64,000 bases of DNA from Parabacteroides sp. FAFU027 (lineage in GTDB: Bacteria > Bacteroidota > Bacteroidia > Bacteroidales > UBA7332). Made by a program: the position numbers and the translations under genes. Where the stretch lies: assembly GCF_022808675.1 (NCBI RefSeq), contig NZ_JAKZKV010000002.1:434001-498000 (forward strand), given 5' to 3'. Under the pieces are notes generated by a model that saw only the letters and a list, made by a program, of their open reading frames with translations, had not been told where the DNA came from and did no database searches. Below are positions 44,278 to 52,886 of this stretch, piece after piece (the first letter of the stretch is position 1; every line of letters starts with the position of its first letter).

Positions 44278-44856
44278 ATGGAAAAGAGTATCAAAGGAAC
44301 AAAGACCGAGCAGAATCTGCTCAAAGCATTTGCAGGTGAGTCACAGGCTCGCAATCGTTACACCTACTTTGCAAAAGTGGCCAAGAAGGAAGGATACGAA
44401 CACATTGCTGCTGTTTTTCTTGAAACTGCCGAACAGGAGAAAACCCACGCAAAGAAATTCTTTAAATTCCTCGAGGGCGGAATGGTGGAAATCACCGCTT
44501 CTTATCCTGCCGGCATCATCAGCACCACAGCCGAAAACCTTGCTGCCGCTGCTGCCGGTGAAAACGAAGAGTGGACAGAACTCTATCCTGAATTTGCACG
44601 TATCGCCGAGGAAGAAGGCTTCAAGAAAGTGGCTACGGCCTTCAAGATGATTGCAAAAGTAGAAGCTGAGCACGAAGCCCGCTACAAAGCCCTGCTTGAA
44701 CGTGTACTGGCAGAAAAGGTCTTTGAACGCGATGAAGAGATAGAGTGGCAATGCCGCGAATGCGGATACGTACACAAAGGGAAGAAAGCTCCGGAAAATT
44801 GCCCGGCCTGCGAACACCCAAAAGCCTATTTCGAACCGAAGAAAACAAATTATTAA
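44278..44856 (+). CDS. rbr: Rubrerythrin
   Basis: The 192-residue product has the four-helix ferritin-like di-iron domain with FAGESQARNRYTYFA (about 20-34), TAEQEKTHAKKF (about 51-62), IAEEEGFKKVATAF (about 109-122) and KVEAEHEARY. Its C-terminal rubredoxin domain reads WQCRECGYVHKG and ENCPACEHP, giving the four Cys that bind iron. Length fits the family (about 190). Rubrerythrins reduce hydrogen peroxide using electrons from rubredoxin or NADH oxidoreductases in anaerobes and microaerophiles. It is a single gene with its own promoter-like box and terminator, next to the electron-transfer genes and close to the catalase homologue. Confidence 0.97.
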   Translation: MEKSIKGTKTEQNLLKAFAGESQARNRYTYFAKVAKKEGYEHIAAVFLETAEQEKTHAKKFFKFLEGGMVEITASYPAGIISTTAENLAAAAAGENEEWTELYPEFARIAEEEGFKKVATAFKMIAKVEAEHEARYKALLERVLAEKVFERDEEIEWQCRECGYVHKGKKAPENCPACEHPKAYFEPKKTNY

Positions 44857-44867
44857 GATATTCTACA

Positions 44868-44896
44868 AAAGCATCCTGATTGAATTGGGATGCTTT
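44868..44896 (+). terminator. Terminator of the rubrerythrin gene
   Basis: AAAGCATCC and GGATGCTTT pair across an 11-nt loop and end in TTTTT, 11 bp after the stop codon. Confidence 0.85.
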
Positions 44897-45018
44897 TTGC
44901 TTTTTCAGCCATTGGTGTCAACTACAGCCAGTCTATTTTAGTTTACGAAATTGCTGACGTTTGTAAAGATATTAGCTCTGCGATATGAAACACACTGATA
45001 TTGAATCAAAAACAAAAA

Positions 45019-45048
45019 AGCCCCACCGAAAATAAATCCGGCAGGGCT
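45019..45048 (-). terminator. Terminator of the U32 peptidase gene
   Basis: On the minus strand AGCCCTGCCG pairs with CGGTGGGGCT (two internal mismatches), followed by TTTTTTGTTTTT, 24 bp after the stop codon. Confidence 0.7.
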
Positions 45049-45072
45049 CTCCATGTATATATTGTAATCTGA

Positions 45073-46323
45073 TTATTTCAAATCTTTAGCATTTACCACC
45101 TTAAACAGCTTATCCGAAGGACGGATCTTGTCAGCAAGTTTAATGGAGAAGCGTTCTCCCTTAACCGTCTCTTGTACCGGCTTCAGATCCACGCGAATCT
45201 CATCCACGATAGTTGAAACAGCACCGGTAGTCGGTCCGGTAATCAATATCTCATCCCCTACCTTGAGCGACTGTGTTTCCATCAGGAACTCAGCCACACC
45301 GATGTTAGAGAAATACTTCATCCCCTTACCAATGTAGATCTTACGTTTGGTAGCAGCCGAACCGTAGTTACCGGTCCATTCTCCCAGACGCTGTCCCAGG
45401 TAGTAACCATTCCAAAAGCCTCGATTAAAGACGGTGCTCAGTTTCTCTGTCCATTGGTCAATCTTTTCAGGTGAGAAAGAGCCGTCAATGTAACTGGTGA
45501 TCGCCTCTTTGTAACATTCCGATACGGCACGTACATACTCAGGACCACGTGCACGACCTTCCAGTTTAAACACCCGCACACCTGCTTCGATCATTTTATC
45601 CATGAAATGAATCGTTTTCAGGTCTTTGGGCGACATGATATATTGATTGTCAATATCGAGTTCAATATCCGAGTCTTTGTCTTTTACGGTGTAGCCACGG
45701 CGGCAAATCTGCGTGCATGAGCCCCGGTTAGCCGAAGTATTCATCTCATGCAGGCTCAGGTAGCATTTTCCTGAAACAGCCATACACAACGCCCCATGCG
45801 AAAACATCTCTATACGGATCAACTCTCCAGACGGGCCGGTGATTTTATCCTGTTGGATGGTCTCGAAGATATGTTTTACCTGATCAAGATTGAGCTCTCG
45901 GGCCAATACCGCCACATCGGCAAACTGAGCATAAAAACGTAACGACTCCACGTTTGAGATATTCAGTTGCGTAGATAAATGCACCTCCACGCCGATAGAA
46001 CGGGCGTAGGTCATTGCAGCCACATCACTCGCAATGATTGCTGACAAATCCGCCTCTTTAGCAGCATCTATAATGCTGCGCATCAGTTGCAGGTCTTCAT
46101 CATAAATCACAGTGTTGACGGTGAGGTAGCTTTTCAGTCCGTTTTCCTTGCAAATACGGGCAATCTCGTGAAGGTCACTTATCGTAAAGTTATTGGAAGA
46201 TTTGGCGCGCATGTTCAGTCCTTCAATCCCGAAGTAAATAGAGTCAGCGCCTCCCTGGATGGCTGCCATCAACGAATCGTACGATCCGGCTGGCGCCATT
46301 ATCTCAAATTCTGATAAATTCAT
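45073..46323 (-). CDS. U32-family peptidase / tRNA hydroxylation-type protein
   Basis: I chose the ATG at 46323 because the family begins at MNLSEFEIMAPAGSYDSLMA; the 78 extra codons upstream look non-coding. The 416-residue product carries the U32 signature EMFSHGALCMAVSGKCYLS with NRGSCTQICRRGY just after, and FKLEGRARGPEYVRAV in the C-terminal half. The four conserved Cys are present. Relatives (RlhA, TrhP) take part in hydroxylating RNA, and others are called collagenases. The one encoded here has the length and C-terminal beta domain of the TrhP-like group, so tRNA modification is the better guess. It is monocistronic. Confidence 0.9.
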   Translation of the reverse strand: MNLSEFEIMAPAGSYDSLMAAIQGGADSIYFGIEGLNMRAKSSNNFTISDLHEIARICKENGLKSYLTVNTVIYDEDLQLMRSIIDAAKEADLSAIIASDVAAMTYARSIGVEVHLSTQLNISNVESLRFYAQFADVAVLARELNLDQVKHIFETIQQDKITGPSGELIRIEMFSHGALCMAVSGKCYLSLHEMNTSANRGSCTQICRRGYTVKDKDSDIELDIDNQYIMSPKDLKTIHFMDKMIEAGVRVFKLEGRARGPEYVRAVSECYKEAITSYIDGSFSPEKIDQWTEKLSTVFNRGFWNGYYLGQRLGEWTGNYGSAATKRKIYIGKGMKYFSNIGVAEFLMETQSLKVGDEILITGPTTGAVSTIVDEIRVDLKPVQETVKGERFSIKLADKIRPSDKLFKVVNAKDLK

Positions 46324-46347
46324 CTGTATATTAGCTGTTTGGACGGG

Positions 46348-46355
46348 CAAAGTTA
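46348..46355 (-). promoter_or_regulatory. Candidate -7 box of the U32 gene
   Basis: TAACTTTG on the minus strand, 25 bp upstream of the chosen ATG, fits TAnnTTTG and supports the shorter start. Positions 46356-46612 show no other gene. Confidence 0.5.
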
Positions 46356-46612
46356 GTGAATTTGTACCTATTACAATGTTTGCACACTTTTGACGCATTC
46401 TATTTAACCCACGCTTAAGAATGATTAGGGGAAATTTGCACCGAAAAGCATCATACACAAAAAGAGGCACGGACAAACAACGAAATAGTTTCCCGCCGTT
46501 TCCCGTGCCATTGAGATAGATTGCCGTCGTAGATTCCGGTATAACCCTCGCGGGCACAGCGGAATACGTTAATCAAAATTGAATATGTAGTTATGAAAAA
46601 GAAATCGCTTTT

Positions 46613-48103
46613 TTACACATTATCCTCAACCTCCTGCTCCGGAATCCGATCCACGGATAGTCCATCAGCAATCTGATACGCAAATTCCTTGTCAACCAGA
46701 TAAAAATGGCCAAGCTGTCTTTGGATTATCTCTTCACGTTTTGGACCACCGATGTAGCGCATGGTGTCGATAATATTTTTGATCAGAGCCTGACGTTCAG
46801 AGTCTTTCAAAACATTAATGTAGAACCACCGGGGTTGGGTATAATGATCGTCGTCATTTTCGTTTCGGTGGAATGTATTGAGAATATTTGATTCAATCGA
46901 GTATTGCGCCTCTTTATCGTGATGCTTATGAGTGCTATGACCGTTAAAACTATTAGGTTCATAGTTAATTGAAGAACCTCCATTTCCATTAACCGCCATG
47001 ACACCATCACGTTGTCCGTTGAAAACAGGGCAAGTAGGCCGGTTAACCGGTATCTGCTGGTAATTCGGGCCCAAACGATAGCGGTTTGCATCAGAGTACA
47101 TGAATGCCATTCCCTGCAATAAACGATCCGGTGAAAAGCCAATGCCATCAATGACATTATCAGGAGAAAATGCAGCCTGCTCTACATCCGCAAAGTAATT
47201 CTCAGGCAATTTGGTGAATTCAAGAATACCGACATCGATCAACGGATATTCGTTGTGAGGCCATACCTTGGTCGGATCAAACGGATTCCAGCGGAATGTT
47301 TTAGCCTGGCTTTCATTCATCACCTGAATCTGAAGTTTCCATGTCGGGTAATCATTACTCCGTAAAGCCATAACCAAATCACGTTGCGCCCAGTCCAGAT
47401 CCCTGCTACGCATATATTCGGCTTCGCTGGCAGAAAAAGTCCTTACACCATGCATTGCTTTCAGGTGGAATTTAACCCACACGTACTCGCCCTGAGCATT
47501 TACCATGGAATAAGTATTCACTCCATAGCCATTCACAAAACGGTAACTGTACGGTGTGCCCCGGTCAGTAAAGAGCATCATAATAAGGTGCAACGATTCG
47601 GGATTCAGGCTCAGGTAATCCCACATTGAGATTGGACTTTTGAGATTCGTCTGCGGATCCCTCCGAAGCGCATGGATAAGATCGGGAAGCATCTTTGCAT
47701 CTTTGATATAAGACACAGGAAAACTACTGGTCATCAAGTCCCAGTTACCCTCTTCGGTGTAGAATTTGAAATTCAGGCCGCGAATATCCCGGTCAGTATC
47801 AGGGCTGCCCTTTTCACTGTTTGTCATCGAAAAGCGCGCAAACACATGACATTCGGTGCCAATTTTCTCAAAGAGTTTAGCTCGGGTATATTTGGAAATA
47901 TCATGGGTAACAGTAAATTTGCCATAGGCTCCTGACCCTTTGGCATGTATTACCCGATCAGGAATACGCTCCCGATTAAAATGAGCTAATTTCTCCAAGA
48001 GATGATGATCCTGAAGGAGTATCGGACCTCTTGGCCCTACTGTCATACTATCTTCATTTTCATAGATTGGCTTGCCCGCAGAAGTAGTGATTATCTTCTT
48101 CAT
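46613..48103 (-). CDS. Catalase-family haem protein with altered active-site residues
   Basis: The 496-residue product covers the full catalase fold. The catalytic His53 is in RVIHAKGSGAYGKF, FDPTKVWPHNEYPLIDVG and VEQAAFSPDNVIDGIGFSPD are intact, and the haem-ligand Tyr is in FMYSDANRYRLGPNY. However, the distal Asn of the usual GNNTPVFF is replaced: this segment reads TSSFPVSYIKD, with Ser126 at the Asn position. The proximal Arg of the usual QGRLFAY is Met (QGMAFMY). Both residues help compound I formation or the Tyr ligand in known catalases. It may therefore have reduced or different activity, such as peroxidase. It has its own -7 box and no direct operon partner. Confidence 0.88.
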   Translation of the reverse strand: MKKIITTSAGKPIYENEDSMTVGPRGPILLQDHHLLEKLAHFNRERIPDRVIHAKGSGAYGKFTVTHDISKYTRAKLFEKIGTECHVFARFSMTNSEKGSPDTDRDIRGLNFKFYTEEGNWDLMTSSFPVSYIKDAKMLPDLIHALRRDPQTNLKSPISMWDYLSLNPESLHLIMMLFTDRGTPYSYRFVNGYGVNTYSMVNAQGEYVWVKFHLKAMHGVRTFSASEAEYMRSRDLDWAQRDLVMALRSNDYPTWKLQIQVMNESQAKTFRWNPFDPTKVWPHNEYPLIDVGILEFTKLPENYFADVEQAAFSPDNVIDGIGFSPDRLLQGMAFMYSDANRYRLGPNYQQIPVNRPTCPVFNGQRDGVMAVNGNGGSSINYEPNSFNGHSTHKHHDKEAQYSIESNILNTFHRNENDDDHYTQPRWFYINVLKDSERQALIKNIIDTMRYIGGPKREEIIQRQLGHFYLVDKEFAYQIADGLSVDRIPEQEVEDNV

Positions 48104-48128
48104 AATGAAATTGGGTTTAGATTTTGGG

Positions 48129-48136
48129 CAAAAGTA
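48129..48136 (-). promoter_or_regulatory. Candidate -7 box of the catalase homologue
   Basis: TACTTTTG on the minus strand, 26 bp upstream of the ATG, fits TAnnTTTG. Confidence 0.45.
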
Positions 48137-48637
48137 ATAGAAATCTTAATCTGCCTTATATTATAAGGTATTATTAATATCCGGACATTGAGAATTGATT
48201 TTTTATCTTAAAGAAATGATATGGTTTAGGTCTTGGCTAAGAAGAAAACTTTTTAAAAACGATTCTGTAGTTTCTCTATATCTATAAACATCATAACAAA
48301 AGAAAAGTTTTGGCCACTTTCATTTTTTACACGTTTGAAAAAAGACCAACCGCTCATTGAACATCAATAGAAATGCAGAAGAGGATATAAAGCAATACCA
48401 GAATCGATCGAAACTTTTCCATTCAGGAAATTCAATCTAATGATCCTCGGAAGAATATTTACCGAACGAAAAAACAACAGCACCTCATCTTACTCATATT
48501 TAGCCATATACATTACACAAGATCAGAAATATCCCATTCCATGTTTTCAATAAATAAAGTCCTGACAACACAAAAGGCTCAATAAAAAGATTCACAAATC
48601 AAATCATTGAAAAGAAAAATAATTACCTTTGCGACTG
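48137..48637. other. 501-bp gap without a recognisable gene
   Basis: No convincing frame or RNA is visible. Near the right end TACCTTTG (48624-48631, plus strand) fits a -7 box and would start transcription at the cobalamin riboswitch. Confidence 0.5.
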
Positions 48638-48812
48638 TATTGGCTCTGCTGCCCCGGCCGGGGTATGTGGATGAAAAGGGAATCGGGTGAAAATCCCGGA
48701 CAGTCCCGCTGCTGTAAGCTCAAAGTATCGAATTGAACAAAACCAGGCCACTGTTTCTGCCGCGAAACGGGAAGGCGTTCAAGTTCGGAGTAAGTCAGAA
48801 GACCTGCCAATA
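48638..48812 (+). promoter_or_regulatory. Cobalamin riboswitch with no gene behind it
   Basis: The plus strand shows the conserved core of the adenosylcobalamin aptamer: GGGAATCGGGTGAAAATCCC, then GGACAGTCCCGCTGCTGTAA, GCCACTG, GGGAAGGCG, and GTAAGTCAGAAGACCTGCC. The outer stem P1 closes exactly: TATTGGC at 48638-48644 pairs with GCCAATA at 48806-48812. In Bacteroidota such elements normally precede B12 transporters or B12-independent isoenzymes. Here no frame longer than a few dozen codons follows on the plus strand before a terminator-like hairpin near 49024, and the next gene (Nudix) is on the opposite strand. Confidence 0.92.
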
Positions 48813-49023
48813 TAGATTACAGTCCTATTGTTTTCGGTGCAAAGACAACGGACAAGACTTTCAACAATTACACAGTTTCATTTTCATAAAACACAACAGG
48901 CAGCTCTCAAAAAGCTTTGCCGGAATATATGTATTGCATTTCAGCACAAATGCAATAATGAAGGACTGAATTATCCTATTTGCTATAAATAAAACTGTCT
49001 GCCAACAGTTAATTTGAGAACCG

Positions 49024-49062
49024 GAGGGGCGATAGCTGTGAAGCTGTTGCCTCTTATTTTTT
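49024..49062 (+). terminator. Terminator-like hairpin ending the riboswitch transcript
   Basis: GAGGGGCGATAGCT pairs imperfectly with AGCTGTTGCCTC, and TTATTTTTT follows on the plus strand. Its end overlaps the last codons of the converging Nudix gene. Confidence 0.55.
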
Positions 49063-49440
49063 CAACTTCAGATATTGTTCAATGACTAAAACATCGGCCG
49101 GTAACCAATCCAGATCACTCAATCCGGTTACATTTAACCATTTAAGCCGAGAATGCTCTTTTAAAATTATCTCATTCGACAATAACGTCACCTCAAAAGG
49201 GATTAAACGAATGGATTTTTCACTGTAATGGAATTCCACGGGAGATAACACCCTGAGTATTTCGACCTCAATGTGCAGCTCTTCCTTCAATTCCCGCATG
49301 ATACAAGTCTCGGCACTCTCTCCTGATTCCACTTTTCCACCGGGAAATTCCCATTTCAGCGGATGCTTCATCCTCTCACTCCGCTGAACGGCAAGAATCA
49401 GCCCGTCTCTTATTATTATCGCACAGGTAACATCAATCAT
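49054..49440 (-). CDS. Nudix hydrolase, MutT-like
   Basis: The ATG at 49440 starts MIDVTCAIIIRDGLILAVQR, as usual for MutT-type proteins; an upstream start adds ten unlikely residues. The 128-residue product has a complete Nudix box, GKVESGESAETCIMRELKEE, matching G-x5-E-x7-R-E-x2-E-E. The preceding WEFPGGK is typical of MutT (8-oxo-dGTP sanitation) and the C-terminal WLPADVLVIEQYL resembles it too. Similar enzymes with other nucleotide substrates exist, so the exact substrate is open. The stop codon touches the hairpin that ends the riboswitch transcript on the opposite strand. Confidence 0.9.
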   Translation of the reverse strand: MIDVTCAIIIRDGLILAVQRSERMKHPLKWEFPGGKVESGESAETCIMRELKEELHIEVEILRVLSPVEFHYSEKSIRLIPFEVTLLSNEIILKEHSRLKWLNVTGLSDLDWLPADVLVIEQYLKLKK

Positions 49441-49709
49441 ACTTTCATATTTTGACGCAAAAGGAACCAAACACTCTGTTGAAAATCACCAACCAGGAAG
49501 GTAAAGATATACCTACTTCTAAATTAGTATCTTCAAACTGCCCAAACAGCTCAAAATCCTGTTAAAAAACCCCAATCCATACGGTTTTAGCTAATCTCTT
49601 GCCTGCTTTCTTTGTTGTATAACGAAATGCGCCCTGATATGCATCATGACTCATATTTTCAGGGAGAATAAACAAGGATTGAATTAATCATTTAAACTAA
49701 AAACAAGAT

Positions 49710-51176
49710 ATGGCATTATCAGACATCGGATTAATCGGATTGGCCGTGATGGGCGAAAATCTGGCATTAAACTTCGAAAGCAAAGGGTTTCAGGTATCAG
49801 TATATAACCGCACCGTACCCTGTGTGGAAGAAGGCGTGGTAGAACGCTTCATCAACGGACGTGGCGCAGGCAAAAATTTTGTCGGCAAAACCGATATTAA
49901 AGAGTTTGTCGAATCACTGGCTACCCCCCGCAAGATATTTATGATGGTTCGTGCGGGTGCTCCCGTGGATGAACTGATTGCACAACTGACACCCCTACTC
50001 TCTCCGGGTGACATATTAATCGATGGCGGTAATTCCCATTACCCTGACTCAAACCGTCGGGTAAAAGAGCTGGAAGCCAAAGGGCTGCTTTTCGTGGGAG
50101 CCGGAGTTTCCGGAGGTGAAGAGGGCGCTTTGAACGGTCCGTCCATCATGCCCGGTGGTTCGGAAAAAGCCTGGCCGGAAGTGAAAGAACTTTTTCAGGC
50201 CATTGCCGCCAAAGCGGAAGATGGAGCCCCATGCTGCGAATGGGTAGGTGACGAAGGTGCCGGCCACTTTGTGAAAATGGTGCACAACGGTATCGAATAC
50301 GGCGATATGCAACTGATTGCTGATGCTTACCTGTTGCTGAAAAGCCTCGATGGTGTGGATAATGAAAGAACAGCGGAACTTTTCGACCTCTGGAACCGGG
50401 GCAAACTCAACAGCTACCTGATTGAAATCACCGCTGAAATCCTCAAACACAAAGATAAAGACGGCAGCTATCTGGTGGATAATATCCTCGATGCAGCCGG
50501 ACAGAAAGGAACAGGCAAATGGTCGGTAGTATCGTCACTTGACGCAGGAGTACCACTCAACCTGATTGCTTCAGCCGTGTACGAGCGTAATATCTCCGCC
50601 CTGAAAGAAGAGCGGGTGAAAGCTGCTGCTGCTTACGAAGAAGACAAAATAGAGCCCGGCATCTACATGGGCAAACTGGCCGATGATGTGCATGATGCAC
50701 TTTACGCTTCAAAAATAGTCTCTTATGCACAGGGCTTCCGTCTGATGAAGCAGGCAGCCAAAGATTTCGGATGGAAGTTGAATTATGCCCACATTGCCCG
50801 TCTGTGGCGCGGAGGCTGTATCATACGATCTGCATTTTTGCAAAAAATCAGCGAAGCATTCGTGAATAACCCGGAGCTTGAGAACCTGTTGCTCGATCCT
50901 TATTTCCGTTTCGAAATCGAGCAGGCACTGCCCGGCTGGAGACGTATCGTAGCGGCAGCGGCTGTTAACGGTGTACCCGTACCTGCTATCTCTTCGGCTT
51001 TGAATTATTTCCACAGCCTGACTTCAGCAATACTTCCTGCTAATCTTATCCAGGCACAGCGCGATTACTTCGGAGCTCACACCTTCGAGAGAGTAGATGC
51101 ACCCCGCGGCCAGTTCTTCCATGAAAACTGGACCGGAAAAGGCGGCGATACCCATTCGGGGAATTATAAAGTATAA
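49710..51176 (+). CDS. gnd: 6-phosphogluconate dehydrogenase, decarboxylating
   Basis: The 488-residue product starts MALSDIGLIGLAVMGENLAL, whose G-x-A-V-M-G-x-N-L is the NADP-binding signature of this enzyme. It continues with DGGNSHYPDSNRR, GVSGGEEGALNGPSIMPGG (substrate loop), KMVHNGIEYGDMQLI, and KGTGKWSV. It oxidises and decarboxylates 6-phosphogluconate to ribulose 5-phosphate, making NADPH. Length agrees with the family (about 470-490). It heads the gnd-zwf-pgl operon, 38 bp ahead of zwf, which together make up the oxidative pentose phosphate pathway. Confidence 0.98.
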   Translation: MALSDIGLIGLAVMGENLALNFESKGFQVSVYNRTVPCVEEGVVERFINGRGAGKNFVGKTDIKEFVESLATPRKIFMMVRAGAPVDELIAQLTPLLSPGDILIDGGNSHYPDSNRRVKELEAKGLLFVGAGVSGGEEGALNGPSIMPGGSEKAWPEVKELFQAIAAKAEDGAPCCEWVGDEGAGHFVKMVHNGIEYGDMQLIADAYLLLKSLDGVDNERTAELFDLWNRGKLNSYLIEITAEILKHKDKDGSYLVDNILDAAGQKGTGKWSVVSSLDAGVPLNLIASAVYERNISALKEERVKAAAAYEEDKIEPGIYMGKLADDVHDALYASKIVSYAQGFRLMKQAAKDFGWKLNYAHIARLWRGGCIIRSAFLQKISEAFVNNPELENLLLDPYFRFEIEQALPGWRRIVAAAAVNGVPVPAISSALNYFHSLTSAILPANLIQAQRDYFGAHTFERVDAPRGQFFHENWTGKGGDTHSGNYKV

Positions 51177-51214
51177 ATGCCTCAGCCATTGGGCTGATTT
51201 GAATTTTGAATGAT

Positions 51215-52744
51215 ATGGAAAAAATTGAAAACCAGATATTAGTCATCTTCGGCGCTTCGGGCGATTTGACCAAACGCAAACTCATCCCTTCGCTCTTCCA
51301 GCTTTACGAAAAAGGGATGCTTCCTAAGAAGTTTGCCATTCTCGGCGTAGCCCGTTCGGCTTATCGGGATGAACAGTACCGCGAACTGCTGAAAGATGCT
51401 TTTATCAAATATACCAAACCCGAAGAGGAGGCTATCGTTAAATTCGGGGAATTTCTGAATCTGGTGTATTACCAATCTTTAGAGACTACCAATCCGGAAA
51501 GTTATGAGCCGTTTAAACTCCGCTTACAGGAGATGAGTACATCGCTCGAAATTCCGGATAATTATTTATATTACCTCTCCACTCCGCCGACCTTGTATGA
51601 GGTTATCCCGAAAGGACTGAAAGCGCAGGGTTTGCATAAAGAATCTGCTTTTACGGGATTCCGCCGCATCATTATCGAAAAGCCTTTCGGCTATGACCTG
51701 AAGTCGGCCCAAAAGCTGCACAAGGTACTGAAAGGAGTGTTTCAGGAGAGCCAGATTTACCGCATCGACCACTATCTGGGCAAAGAGACGGTACAGAATA
51801 TCTTAGTGTTACGCTTCGCAAATGGTATCTTCGAAAACCTCTGGAACCGCAATTTTATTGAGCGTGTAGAGGTGACTGCTATCGAAAACCTGAGCATCGA
51901 AGGTCGCGGCGGCTATTACGATAAGGCAGGTGCCCTGCGCGATATGGTGCAGAACCACCTCGCGCAACTTGTTGCCCTGACCGCGATGGAGCCGCCATCC
52001 GTCTTTAATGCCGAAAGTTTCCGCAACGAAGTGGTCAAGGTCTATCAGGCCTTCCGCCCGATGAGTGATGTGGATATCCGCAACAACGTGGTGCGCGGAC
52101 AGTATCTGGCCTCAACTACAGCTAAAGGAGAAAACCGGGGCTATCGCGAGGAAGAGGGGGTTGATGCCCTCTCCCGGACCGAAACCTACCTGGCCATGAA
52201 GCTCTATATTGACAACTTCCGCTGGCAGGGAGTACCGTTTTACATTCGTACCGGCAAACAGATGCCAACGAAGGTCTCGGAGATTGTTATCCACTTCAAG
52301 CCATTGGCTCACCGCCTGTTTAAATGCGCCGGTTGTGGCTGTAATTCCTGCACCAAACTGATTATCCGCATCCAGCCGGATGAAGGCATTCAGATAAAAT
52401 TTGGTGTGAAAATACCGGGCTCGGGCTTCAGCGTGCACCAAGCGAGCATGGACTTCAAATACGAGAATGTTCCGAGTTTCTCTTTCATCGACGCCTATAG
52501 CCGCCTGCTGCTCGATGGAATGCAGGGTGACTCTACCCTCTTTACCCGTACCGATGCGGTGGAAACCAGCTGGGCTTTTTTTGATTCAGTATTGAAATTA
52601 TGGGAAAAAGATCCCGAATTTCCTCTCTACGGTTATCCGGCAGGAACCTGGGGACCTAAAGAAGCAGATGCCCTCATCCCCGATTCATACTGGACCAATC
52701 CATGCAAGAATCTCACCAATACAGACCTTTATTGCGAACTGTAA
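51215..52744 (+). CDS. zwf: Glucose-6-phosphate 1-dehydrogenase
   Basis: The ATG at 51215 begins MEKIENQILVIFGASGDLTK, with the G-A-S-G-D-L NADP loop at about 13-18. The active-site signature RIDHYLGKETVQN (about 183-195) with Asp and His is intact. The 509-residue length is typical. It oxidises glucose 6-phosphate to 6-phosphoglucono-lactone. An uncommon feature is a cysteine cluster, C-A-G-C-G-C-N-S-C, in the loop before LIIRIQPDEG (about residues 368-377). Four Cys in nine residues could bind a metal or act as a redox switch. Sits between gnd and pgl in the pathway operon; two hairpins separate it from pgl. Confidence 0.97.
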   Translation: MEKIENQILVIFGASGDLTKRKLIPSLFQLYEKGMLPKKFAILGVARSAYRDEQYRELLKDAFIKYTKPEEEAIVKFGEFLNLVYYQSLETTNPESYEPFKLRLQEMSTSLEIPDNYLYYLSTPPTLYEVIPKGLKAQGLHKESAFTGFRRIIIEKPFGYDLKSAQKLHKVLKGVFQESQIYRIDHYLGKETVQNILVLRFANGIFENLWNRNFIERVEVTAIENLSIEGRGGYYDKAGALRDMVQNHLAQLVALTAMEPPSVFNAESFRNEVVKVYQAFRPMSDVDIRNNVVRGQYLASTTAKGENRGYREEEGVDALSRTETYLAMKLYIDNFRWQGVPFYIRTGKQMPTKVSEIVIHFKPLAHRLFKCAGCGCNSCTKLIIRIQPDEGIQIKFGVKIPGSGFSVHQASMDFKYENVPSFSFIDAYSRLLLDGMQGDSTLFTRTDAVETSWAFFDSVLKLWEKDPEFPLYGYPAGTWGPKEADALIPDSYWTNPCKNLTNTDLYCEL

Positions 52745-52788
52745 CGATTTGTATTAACGTGAGCAATATAAATACTGAAGGTCCATAT

Positions 52789-52858
52789 CGAAAGTCTCCC
52801 TATAAGCGAGACTTTCGAGTGCTCACCCGCCCCTTTCGCTCATAGAGAAAGGGGGCGG
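52789..52858 (+). repeat. Two adjacent hairpins between zwf and pgl
   Basis: CGAAAGTCTC/GAGACTTTCG (52789-52817) is perfect over 10 bp. CCGCCCCTTTC/GAAAGGGGGCGG (52827-52858) pairs with one bulged G. No T run follows, so they may adjust mRNA stability or partial termination before pgl. Confidence 0.65.
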
Positions 52859-52886
52859 TAACAAAATAAAAACAGGATATTATTCA

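Noticed and set aside
46613-48103. Catalase pseudogene
   Set aside because: The frame is full length with most signature segments intact; only a few active-site residues differ.
48733-48969. Frame of 78 codons overlapping the riboswitch
   Set aside because: It starts inside the aptamer at a TTG and has no protein-like features.
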